Assembly: GCF_905475395.1 (NCBI RefSeq)
Contig: NC_058337.1
Span: forward strand, 111,718,368-111,782,367
DNA: 64,000 nt
From: Chrysoperla carnea
Lineage: Eukaryota > Arthropoda > Insecta > Neuroptera > Chrysopidae
Direction: 5' to 3'
Part shown: positions 36,201 through 46,500 of the stretch, one piece after another
Position numbering within the stretch: the stretch's first letter is position 1
Layout of the letters: every line of letters begins with the position of its first letter
The notes under the pieces: generated by a model
What the model was told of the DNA's origin: nothing
Seen by the model: the letters and a program-made list of their open reading frames with translations, nothing else
Database searches by the model: none
Translations under genes and position numbers: made by a program

Positions 36201-36868
36201 AAGAACCATTTCTCGGATTGATTTATGGTAATTTCTATATAAATTCTATAAAAATATCTTCTAATTAGGTCAAATATCAGTTTGACTTTCATAATTTTCA
36301 ATTATCTGTACGAATTTCTAAAATATTAGGTAAATTAAAATGGAAAATCAAGAAATATAACAGAATTTGATAGTATGAACATAAAATTAACCTTGAAGGT
36401 AAATGTGGTTTCATAATTTTTGCTTGGTGGTGGTCGAAACAAAAAAAATGATACGAACCATATATTTATGGCTGCTATAAACGTTTGGTCTTTAAATTAA
36501 CTTTGACAAAAATTAATTAAAGACAAAACTTTACTTCACCATTGTCCCTCCTCTCAGATATTACTTTTCTGTACTCGCTTGAAAGATGAAAACTTTGGAT
36601 ATAAAATTTGAATGTAAATTTTATGATTTTTATGTCTAAAAATGGAAATATTACAGAGAATTTCGAAATTATCGGTGTTTTTTATTTTTAGTTTGTAGCT
36701 AATTGGAATGTAAATAAAGTTGCAATTAATTCTTATTTGGTTGTGGTTTCATATTAATGGCTTAATATTTTAATAAAATTTTTACTATAATTGAATATTT
36801 CAGATGGTGACGACGATTATAACGGACATTTAGATCCACGACAAAAGGATCCAGCTGTAAGAAATTAA
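30208..36868 (+). CDS. GOLIM4: GOLIM4 (GPP130)-like Golgi integral membrane protein, 6 exons
   Basis: Exons 30208-30388, 30445-30623, 30685-30822, 31627-31773, 32760-33789 and 36804-36868 join in frame to 579 residues. The short basic N-terminus is followed by one hydrophobic segment (about 14-31, FFLYIASLLGLFGLMAIY), a type II signal-anchor. Then come CQQHQDSLTAQLQ and RLEKSLQ, closely matching the start of the luminal coiled coil of vertebrate GOLIM4, and heptad-rich helix to about residue 215. Exon 5 encodes a low-complexity luminal region rich in Asn, Asp, Pro and Glu. The last exon ends YNGHLDPRQKDPAVRN. In vertebrates the protein cycles between cis-Golgi and endosomes and helps Golgi retrieval. 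If the donor at 33790 is not used, the frame stops at 33800 (EDGKH end). Strong GTAAGT donors also lie inside exon 5 (32812 and near 32868), but the frame runs through them. Intron 4 holds hAT debris and intron 3 a retroelement. Confidence 0.9.
30955..31345 (-). mobile_element. Retroelement fragment family R copy 2, with (ATT)n tail, in GOLIM4 intron 3
   Basis: Read on the minus strand it ends GGTATCCCTCTAATG followed directly by an (ATT)n tract (30930-30950 on the plus strand is (AAT)n), the hallmark of a non-LTR element inserted by target-primed reverse transcription. It contains an internal direct duplication: TTTTAAGCAGATGAAG followed by ATAGGATTCTGTTGAGG occurs near 31070 and 31175. Partner copy at 18628-18880. 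Confidence 0.7.
31847..32482 (+). mobile_element. hAT-type transposon remnant with transposase fragment, in GOLIM4 intron 4
   Basis: The ends CAGAGGCGGATTT and GATCCGCCTCTG are inverted repeats of hAT type. I found no matching 8-bp flank (left GCAAGAGG, right GTCGGATT), so the target duplication is lost or one end is rearranged. Inside, 32035-32214 reads in one frame to TAA: KRKLTADESAEDISSSLSDR then ETFRILAYLGIIDRL. This resembles the segment before the catalytic region of hAT transposases annotated as ZMYM-like or '52 kDa repressor'-like. Further matching sequence follows in broken frames. A dead element. Confidence 0.75.
33905..34335. repeat. GC-richer repeat-like block in GOLIM4 intron 5, probable retroelement debris
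   Basis: Composition changes sharply here from AT-rich intron to balanced sequence (blocks such as GGCTGTCCTGGGGTGGGAC, GATTGGCCCATCTCCGGCC, CCCCACTGTGGCAGG), then returns at about 34340. The minus-strand phrase GGTATCACAGCGGACC resembles 3' regions of insect non-LTR elements, from memory only. No continuous frame. Confidence 0.4.
36010..36203. repeat. Two direct copies of a 65-base unit, period about 128
   Basis: GGAACCCCAAACTCGCACTT followed by GAAACATATC and CACTCTCCAATAAATTG (36018-36073) recurs as GGAACCCTAAACTCGCACTT, GAAACATAGC and CACTCTCCATTAAATTG (36146-36202). The ACGGAACCCTAA-type core also appears inverted near 27286 (TTAGGGTTCCGTAGAC), so this belongs to a dispersed family. Confidence 0.65.
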
Positions 36869-38184
36869 ACAATTTAGAGAAATTATATTTTTTAATAATT
36901 TAAGGGCTCAAGGGCAATTTGTACATATTAATGCTAAAAAAAAAATATTGTATATCTGATATATATATTATATATAAATAATTCCATTTTGGATATTTTT
37001 TATTGAAATCGAAAAACATTTTTTTACAAATTTTGAAAAATCAATGTATTACAATGACACTACGTGTTCGTGCCACAATAATTATTATAAAGTTATAGAG
37101 AAGCACGCTATGGGTGCTGTTGTATTTGTTATTTCTTGTAAATATAAGAATTTCCAAGAATTCTAAATTCGCGCATGGTTATGTTATTTTTTCATCGTCA
37201 AACAAAATTATTTTGATCTCGATTTAGTTTATTCTTTGTGTAAAAAAAAGTTAAACAAAGTTAAAATTATATGGTGTTCTAATTAGATTGATGATTTACT
37301 TTAAAAGAGCCAACTCAAGGTTGAACCATTTTCGAGTTACGATGGAAGAAAGTTTCAAGTACTTGCCAACATCTGCTTCTTTTAACTTTAAAAAACAAAA
37401 ACACTTACCAACATATTCTGAATCAATTTACGCAAAAAATTCATTTTTAGAACTCATCACACCCCCCTGTGTTCCCCTTCATGTACTTGCCAAGACTATT
37501 TTCTTCCATTTATTGTTTTTTATTGCATTTAACAAGAATTAAGTCAAAATTAAAACACCTGCGTCTCAATACACACCCCTTCATCAAATTGAAAAGAGCT
37601 GACGATCTTCAAACGTTTGAAAAAGGGTCCCGAGACTTGCAACGCCTACGGGCCTCGATATGGTTAATCAGGCCCTGATAGCTAGGTACAAGAGACATGT
37701 GCATTAAAGTTATAAAAATTTTCTTATGCTCAACTTCCAAATAACAGTTCTTGAAATGGAGATGTTGAACAAAACAATTTATTTCGGATTAAAATTGGAC
37801 AGACTATAGTAAAAAAATGCACAAATAAATGTCGGAGACTTCTAATTGGGTTTCATTCGAAGTACATAATTGACATAAAGTTTTCGGACTTTAAATTAAA
37901 TTAATCATATTCCAGTGTAAAAAGTGTGTTCACGAATGGATTTCAAAAGAGAATTACTATTAATTAATATTCTTGGTAATCTTATTCAAGCAATGATGCG
38001 ATCAAGGTAGATTTTGTTAATTTTTAACATTTATATCTGATCTGTTATTGGCTATGGTTATTTATATAGCTGGTCTGTAAGTTTTGGAAGTCTGATCGAA
38101 AATTTTTCTTTTTATTATAGTACGAGAATTTTCAATGTTATTATTCTTTTCGTTATATGAAATTATAGGTAGGGTTGAAGTTTT
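36869..38184. other. Sequence downstream of GOLIM4, no gene seen
   Basis: Presumably includes the GOLIM4 3' UTR. I could not single out one poly(A) signal. A short (AT)n run is at 36958-36976. The overlapping small open frames at 37288-37678 have no recognisable product. Confidence 0.5.
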
Positions 38185-39014
38185 GCACCTGAGAGCGATT
38201 GCGTTAACTAACGCGGGAAAGCAACCGAATTTCTGTCTGGGAAATTAAAATTACATTCTTTGATTATAATTGCCTCATATTAAATTAAAACGATATTAAA
38301 ATTATTTGAAAAAGTTTTATTTTAATTATTAGAATAGTTTCTGGCACGATGTTAAAATAAAGCATAATAGCAAAACTGTCTAGAAATTAAACATTTATTT
38401 TGCTAAAAATCACATCACATTAAATATGATTTGTATACCATGTATATATGAAATATACATAGTATATTAAATTTAGTCCCAAGTTTGTAACGCTTAAAAA
38501 TATTGATGCTACGAACAAAATTTTGCTATAGCTGTTCATAGAATCACCTAATTAGTCCATTTCCGGTTGTCTGTCTGTCGTCTGTCAGTCTGTCATCACG
38601 ATTACTCAAAAACGAAAAAAGATATCAAGCTGAAATTTTGATAGCGTGCTGAGGACGTAAAAAGTGAGGTCAAGTTAGTAAATGAGCAACATAGGTCAAT
38701 TGGGTCTTGCGTTAGAGATAGAACAAAAGTTTAAATGTAAAAAATGTTTCTTATAAAAAAATAAACAACTTGTGTCTGAAACATTTTTTTGTAAACATCA
38801 CTGTTTACCCGTGAGAGCGCAAATAGTATGTATGATATGGCTATATCAGTTACATATGTATGACATGTATGCATGTGTAATGTGATAGAGTAATCAACAC
38901 TGTCTATACATGGTATTTCAACAGTTAACTCAGTTAATTGTTTGTTTTCACTTGTTTTTAATTAAATTGTCTTAAAATGATTTTAAAATAGTAAACGCAA
39001 TCACTCTTAGGTGC
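38185..39014 (+). mobile_element. Composite transposable element with inverted ends, containing a full family M module
   Basis: The left end GCACCTGAGAGCGATTGCG with TTAACTA is mirrored by TAGTAAACGCAATCACTCTTAGGTGC at the right. Between them lies family M copy 3 (38435-38916, from ATACCATGTATA to TATACATGGTAT), plus the shared tail and the subterminal block CCCAGACAGAAAT (reverse strand). No target duplication and no transposase frame seen. This is the best-preserved version of the arrangement decayed at 9935-10440. Confidence 0.65.
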
Positions 39015-40012
39015 CAGCCAGACATATTTTAGCCCTAAATAATTTCAATAAAAAAATAAATATCAAAAATTTTGCGATCTTGACATACCTTTTTCGTGAC
39101 GTTGCCAGCTTTCTATCAGTATCCCATTAGTATCCTCGTTGAATACACTATTAATTAATATTTAAATTCATTAGCTTTAAATTTTGATAGATGTCCATTA
39201 AAATCTCAATTTTCTTTTCATAAGTAAAAATACATGAGTTATGATTTATTTTTTTAATGTATACATTTTTCTCCGTAACTGTGGCTATCAACCATAAAAT
39301 TGATTATGTGATAATAAATATGAGTTGTTTTGAGTAATGAACTCAATAATTAGAAAACACATTTTGTACTATACTATTATACCATTAAATGGTTCACCAT
39401 TTTTATTAATAAGTTTTAAAAATTACACCATTTTACTATTTTTTTTGAAATCGTAAAATTTATTTTAATTGTTCAGTATTAATATCATTAATTTTGTGTT
39501 AAATATCCATTATTGTTGTGTGAGTAAAGATCATAGATGTTTATATTCGAACTAGACAGCAAATTTTTCTATTTCAGTTGTTACGTTTTTTAAGTATTTT
39601 TAAATATAAAACTAATAAAGCTCAAATCATAAGCGTATTGTTATTCTAAAATGTTCTGTTTCATTTTGAACTGCCAAAACAGAATTAAACAGCACAATAG
39701 AGATCTAATTTCAACATAAATATAAATGTATCTTTACATTAACATGGATTAAAAAATTTTGTTCAATATTCGAAAATGTATAAATATTAATTGATATTGT
39801 AATTTGGTAAATAATTTTTTTTAAATAAATGATGCAACCATTTCAAGCACAAATTATTATTGTTTTAATTGTTTATTTTGATGTACGATTTCCTTTTTGA
39901 AAACATCAAACATTATTTTTCCTACAAATGTTTTTATTTGTGAAAAAACTTTTTCGTTTCACACCAAATGACGTTTACTGGTAATATGCATTTTTGCCTC
40001 TTAAAAAAACCT
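39015..40012. other. AT-rich stretch left of the tRNA gene, nothing recognised
   Basis: No credible coding frame, tandem repeat or inverted repeat was found by eye. Confidence 0.5.
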
Positions 40013-40020
40013 AAAAAAAA
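40013..40020 (-). terminator. RNA polymerase III terminator for tRNA-Leu
   Basis: Eight consecutive T residues on the transcribed (minus) strand begin seven bases after the discriminator base of the tRNA, as expected for Pol III termination. Confidence 0.85.
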
Positions 40021-40026
40021 TGTGAT

Positions 40027-40110
40027 TGTCAGGTGTGGGGTTCGAACCCACGCTCCCGTTTGGGAACCAGAGCTTAAATCTGGCGCCTTAGACCGCTCGG
40101 CCAACCTGAC
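40027..40110 (-). tRNA. tRNA-Leu, anticodon UAA
   Basis: On the minus strand the gene runs from GTCAGGTTGGCCGAGCGG to CCCCACACCTGAC plus discriminator A. The acceptor stem GTCAGGT/ACCTGAC pairs fully. The A box is GGCCGAGCGGTC and the B box GGGTTCGAACCC. The anticodon stem CCAGA/TCTGG encloses TTTAAGC, so the anticodon is TAA. The long variable arm (CCCAAACGGGA region) is typical of a class II leucine tRNA. There is no intron. Box and stem conservation indicate a functional gene. Confidence 0.97.
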
Positions 40111-40212
40111 TGATGATATCACGTGTTAATATTTCAGTCTTTTCACTGTTGAAGAATTAAGTATATTACAGAAAATACAAAACACAAACAAATTGATAAG
40201 AAACATTTAACG

Positions 40213-40566
40213 ATGTTAAAAATTAATGCTATTATGCAGGCTCGTGCTCGCGGTGGTTGGGGGGGGGTGGTGATTGGAAGTTCAGATCATCGCAATATTT
40301 TATACTCTTCATACATCTGGGTTGACGAAGATCAACTTTGCCGGACAGGACGTCAAAAAATCACTCAATATATGCATGTGTTTCTAAATATCTACCAAAT
40401 GCTTTACGATTTGGCAATTTTGCCTGGTACAACAGCGACGAATGAACGCTCCTTTTCAACTTTGCATCGTCTCAAAACATACCTTAAATCGCTCAATATA
40501 CATCGCGACATTGAGGTCGATGCGCAGAGTTTGGTAAAAGTTTTTTTCTGTACCTCGCAGAACTAA
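40213..40566 (+). pseudogene. hAT transposase C-terminal fragment
   Basis: The frame contains YQMLYDLAILPGTTATNERS followed by FSTLHRLKTYLKSLN, the hallmark of the hAT C-terminal dimerisation region (usual pattern: P-V-S-T-A-x-x-E-R-S-F-S-x-L-x-x-I/L-K), and a typical tail (HRDIEVDAQSLVKVF). Residues before this (RARGGWGGVV) are unlike the family, so the homology starts around 40300. It is an isolated fragment of at most 100 residues with no RNase H-like catalytic part. An odd run of nine G residues at 40260-40268 precedes it. Confidence 0.85.
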
Positions 40567-43500
40567 CTAATTGAAAAATAGTGATTGAATAATATATCAC
40601 ATTTTGACAGAATAAAATAAAGAAGTTTCTTGATTTTATTGACTTTATAATCTAACATGAAGAACAAAAGTTTGAACACCTCTTCCCGTTTTTGGATAAT
40701 TTCTAATGTAAATGACGGAAATAATCAATTAGTATGCATCAGTTTATATGATAAATTACCGTTAATTGGGTACCTCAAACCAAAGCCAATAGAAATCAAT
40801 AAGCTGAAATAATGGTACTCAAATGTCAACAATTTTTTATGGAGATTTTTTCGAGTTTTTTTTTTTAAATATTTTTATAAGATCTTTGTTTAAAAGGATT
40901 TTATTATCTAAATTCATAATATTTTCCCCAAGCTTTGTACATCCATGCTTTCATATTCATCGAAATCGAAAGGATTTTGTACTGTTTTGAGTTATTTGAA
41001 ATCTAATTGGTTGGAAATGATTCCTTTTTTTGCGTCGTGTGGTATGTAAATGACCGCAATTATTTTAAAATGTGATACATTAATTTAAATCTTACCTTTA
41101 ACGTCTAGGACTTATTACACTTACTCAGTTAGTTTGTGTGGATTATGGAAAGAGTAATGGAATCTAGGAAAAATTATTTATAGAGCTGGTATATATATAA
41201 TTCACATCTCTTTATTTTTAAATATAATCCAATGATACAGAAGGATGATAGAGCATAAACATAATATTTAGACTTTGTACATTATTTATTTTAGCAGAAC
41301 TAAATTTTATCTGCTTATACTAAAAATGAGTAACTTACGTTTGTTTTTTTTTTTTACTTAAAAATTAAATATTCTTCAATTTCAGTGACTTTCTCATATC
41401 CAAAATTTTTTTTTTGTTCACTATTTTTAATATGTTACACATTTAAGCAATCAATAATCAATTTGTTTTTTCATTTGTACAGAAATTATTTTTAATTTGT
41501 GCAAAACATCAAATCTTTTTTATTTTTTTTGATTAATAACAGTTTTGTGCCGAACGGAAGACTTATCGTCCATCTATGATTTTTTTCATTTAAAATCAAA
41601 TCAAAATTATTTTGAGATTAAAAAATTTACATTGATTAACTAAAAAAATGGGATCCAAACTCATAATCACAATAAATTGAAATTCTCTCTAATTCCTAGA
41701 TCAATTTTTTATAAACATGTATTTCAGCTACAATGCAGTTATCGTTTTTATTGATACTCTACCTAATGAGTGACAGCAAAACCCAATAAGAATCAATCAG
41801 ATCCAATAAAAAACCTTGATTGGTTATTTCCAGTTATTAACAGTCCATCAATAGCAAAGTTGGTCTGTCACAAGCTAAAGATCACTCGAATAGTAGCCTT
41901 TTGAACAGTTATTCTTCAGTGAATCAGGTATTCCCAATTTTTTGGTAGATCAGTATAAAACAAAACAAAACCAAAAATTATCGGAAAATATCAAACAATT
42001 TTTCCTTTTTCTTTTTTGTTCAATGGGGGCTCTAAGAGAGTATTTTTTTGTTTAATCTTAATGGTTTTTTTGGATGGAGCAGTTTTAAAATAAGTGTATA
42101 CATATTTATAAAACTCCATTTATTATTACAAATGAGAATGAATGGCTAAAAACTAGAATTTTTTGTTTAAAAGAATATATCATAGATGTTTAAACTAAAC
42201 TAAGATAGCTAACACCAGCTGAAAAACGTATGTTGTACAAAATTTACAATATGGCGAAACAGTTTATTATTTTTAGAAAAAATTGTGTTGCTTAAAGTTT
42301 ATTCTAAAAAGTTTGAGACGTTATTTAAGAATTTTTAAGTGCTTAAGAGCACTTAAAAGAGGGCTGTGAAAAACAAAATACATTATTGGAAATTTGTTGT
42401 CAAAATTTTAATCTAAAATATGAAGCCGAACAATATGATTTTTTATGTGATCCATTTGTATCTCAAAAACGGTGAGTTTTAAGAAAAAAATGTCACGAGA
42501 CAAGGTGCAATATCTGTTTTCTCAAATTTCATACTTTTTCAGCAGAATTATCTTGAGAGAATTTCTAAGCGCCGGCGCATGGTAAAAGCACACCATCTGT
42601 TCAATATGGCTTTGTTCTACTTACTCATACGAACATTTTGAGACTGATTCCATACAAATTTTCCATAGAATTGCAACCTTAAATGCCTCATTTCCGACAG
42701 TATTTAAATCATATAAGCACAACATATTTCAACAATGGGCTAACTATCTATATTTATGCGTAAACATCTATGGAATATATATTTTTATATATATAATATA
42801 TATTTTTTTATATATTATGTGTAATGCTTTATACATTAGAGGGACGAAATTTTTATTGAATCACTATATATAAATTCTTGATAATAAAATGACAAATTCT
42901 ATGTTATCATATTTATTAATTAATTAATTTAATAACTATGTTATTTTTAATTAATTACAATTAACAGTAAATATATATACCAAACATTTTTTATTTATTT
43001 TATTTACTTTTATTGAGAGACAAACTTGTAAAATTGTATTGAGCACATGATTTATTAAATACTGATATAGTTAGATGTTCTCTTTGGTTCTTGAAAGCCA
43101 CAATATGTCACTTAAATTACGAACACGATTTATTATTTCAAAACAAATAATAAGACATACAAAATTAACGATTGTTACAATTCATTTAACCATTTCAAAA
43201 CTAGTAAATATGTTGCGATTGTTAAATGAAAGAATTTGTTTAGATTTTAATCGACTTTGCATCTAGATTTGAAAAATTGGATTGCGCATCGAAAAATTGA
43301 GATAATTTTGCATCGAATGGTTCGTTTGCATGAAATATTTAACATAGAGATTTTTGTATAAAGGGGTGCTATTTATTCATCCAGTTAGAATATTGTAGTC
43401 AGTGCAAATCCTTTTTTCTGGATTTTTAACTATGCTAGAGGTTTATGGTCCGTGTTAACTATCAATTCGATCTGTAAGAATAATTTTGAAAAAATATTTG

Positions 43501-46500
43501 CAAGTGTTAATGAATTTAACTTCACTCCAGCCCAAACTTATACCAATAGCTAGTTAGATTGACAGATAATATAATTTTTGATTTCTAATTTCAAAATATT
43601 GTAAAATAAATAAATGTTAAATTCAGTTTGTAAACCGTAAAATAAAAGTAAACAATTTTGAAAATATGGAAATACAGTCGTAAATATTTAGTCTATGTTG
43701 GTAATATTTTAAAATATAATCGACAATAATTTAGTCTAATTATGGATTCTTATATTTCTCTTTCGATACACGCATTCCAATTCTTTTTAAATAAAGATAC
43801 AAACGTAACTTTCAATGAAATTACACATTTTCGGGTTACGAAGTCATTTTTATCAATTTAAAGACTTAGTAATTAAAATAAAGTCATTCCGATTAGAAAT
43901 TTTTTCTTAAGTTGGTAACTTATTCCTTAATTATTGTTCCTGTAAAAATCTGTTAGATTGAATTATTTACGAACAAAATTATATTAATAATTTTTTCAAT
44001 GTAAATAAATTTTAAGAATTGGTGAAAGGGTTTGTCTATAAAATGAACAAATCGTGTAATCGTGGATGTTGTATTAAAAGTTGTAGAATAGATTTAAAAA
44101 AAATATTATTGCAAATTTTCTTGAAATAATATTTTTTCCGCTGATTAATATCAAAAGTAGCATCATTTTCGTTTTTTTTTTTTTTTAAAAACTAATCACA
44201 AAAAACTTTTAATCATAAAAGATAATAATATCATTTTTTTAAAATTACTTACTATAAAAATATAAGAGAGACAGAGAGAGATAAACGTCTTACAAAAAAA
44301 AAAACAAGAGAAAAAACTCTGCTACCATCTCGAATAAAACACAAAAAGACACAACACAAAATGATATTTTGGCAACGTTTTTTTATACAGCAAAATATTA
44401 TTCGAGAGGTATTTTATTCTTTTATAAATAACATAAAACATAATTCTAGTAATATATATAGCACACGTAGCACCAAATTGCTGAAACTGAACCAATAAAT
44501 TCGAGAGAAAAAAACTAGGTGACGCACGCGACTTGTAGCACATTATTCGAACTTCTTTGTTTTATTTTTATTCGGTATTTTTATCAGTATTAAAAAAATA
44601 TTTTTTATATTATAAGTAAGTAGTAGACTAAATTTTTTATTATCTATAATCTAAAACGCATACAAATACGTATACGTATTTTTCTTACGGATGCGTATAA
44701 TAATTATAAAATTGATTCACATTTGATCATCACACACGCAAAAAAAAATACATTCAAAATAATTGCATTCGTTCATAATAGCAATTACTCGTAAAAATTT
44801 TGCCAATATTATTTAGAGAGCAGCTTTTTTTTTTTTTTTTTTTTTTCAAAATACAATTTTGTGTACATAGACCGGTGGAAAAAAAGAGAAATTATTTTTC
44901 CATAAATATAAAATCAACTTTCTGAATTTGAAATCGAATAAAACATTGTCTCGTGTCTTCTTGTTTAAATGAAAAACGTGAAATAATTCCAAGTCTGTAG
45001 ATCTTATTATTAAGCAGAAAGTATTTCACCTCTTTCCTGCGATCATATCAGAGACGGATTTAGGCTCAGGTCCGTGATTTGAGGGGCACCCAAAATTCAA
45101 AAAGTTACTAATGAGTACGAAATTACATCGAAGAAGGCGAAAGATCGTACTTATTGTAATGTTATGCAATCATCAATTGCTTAACTTTTTGAAAATAGTA
45201 ATATAAGCCTAATTGAAATTTGTTAACTAGCGCAGCAAAACTTAAAATATTTGTATCTATTTTTAGATCCAAAAGAGTTCAATTCTTGGAGACTAAATTG
45301 ATAATAATGTATTAGTTTATAATTAAATCATTCAGACTTGCTGCGAGTTAGCTTGCACGAAAAAAACTAAAATCATATACAGGAAATTCGAAAAAAAAGT
45401 AGTGCTAACTATTTAACGGATGGAAAAATTCATCAAACTGAATAATTAATTTTTCTACTTCTATAATTTTTAATCAAAAGAATTTCGGTGAAAATAATAT
45501 AAATTATTTAGGCGTAAATTGATTTTTTATTTAAAAAAAAACTTTTCCCAATTTCTTAACCGATCAATGTATTTATGGATTGAATGAGGAAAATTGTATT
45601 GCATATGGAGAGAGGAAAATGGATGTACACAATGAAATGGATATTTTTTTGTTTTATTATTAAATATATGATAGTCTCTAAAACGTAATATCTAAAAATG
45701 TTTTTCTTATATAAGCCGATATGTTCCTTTAAAACTATTTTTTGTTTGTTTTGTTTAAATATATAGTACCTCTAAAAATTTACGTCTATCATGTTTCTTT
45801 TTTAGCTATCCTCGTACGTACAATTTGAAACACTGCTACTGAATGTCCCTAAAAATTACTTTTTAAAAAATGGCAATATAATTGTTGGTTTACGTTCATT
45901 CTTTTATTTTTTTAATAATTATTTACATCTTTTTAATTTCTTTATTAAAATATAATACGCGACGAACACGGGTACTCGGCTACACTTTGACGTGCGTGTA
46001 GGATGATGATTTTCTTTTTAAATTAGTAAAAAAAGCTATGGTTTTTTAAAGAATTTTAAGGTGTTTAGTGGGGCGGTGTGTATGTAGCAACATCTTTGGT
46101 AAAAGTGAGACACTGTAAAGTAGATGTAATATCGAACGTTATCTCTTACGTCACAAAATAGGTAGTTAATTTTAATCTACATTTACAGCGCTCTAGTTTA
46201 AAAGTGTATTAGATTTCAAGCTGAAAATTGTTATGTAAGAAAAATAAGTGGTTGAATTTTATGGTTATCTAAATATTTACAAAACTAAAATCAAAGGTAT
46301 TCATTTTCTAAAGATCTTTTCACCAAGATTAAATCCAAATTCAAATAAATTAGCTAATTCTTCATAGTTTCTTAATATGAATTACTTTATTAAAGGCATA
46401 GTTGAATTGTGAGAATCATGAAACGATTTGTGATTTCTTTCTACTCTGAATTAAATAGTTTAGAAACGAATAACTCACATTCCATAATATTCTACTTTAT

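Noticed and set aside
43075-43266. 63-residue ATG frame in the gene-poor region
   Set aside because: Composition is that of AT-rich random frames, with no domain, signal peptide or splice context.
44240-44300. AGAGAGACAGAGAGAGAT purine tract near 44265
   Set aside because: Simple-sequence purine run with no associated feature; a microsatellite-like tract of no clear role.
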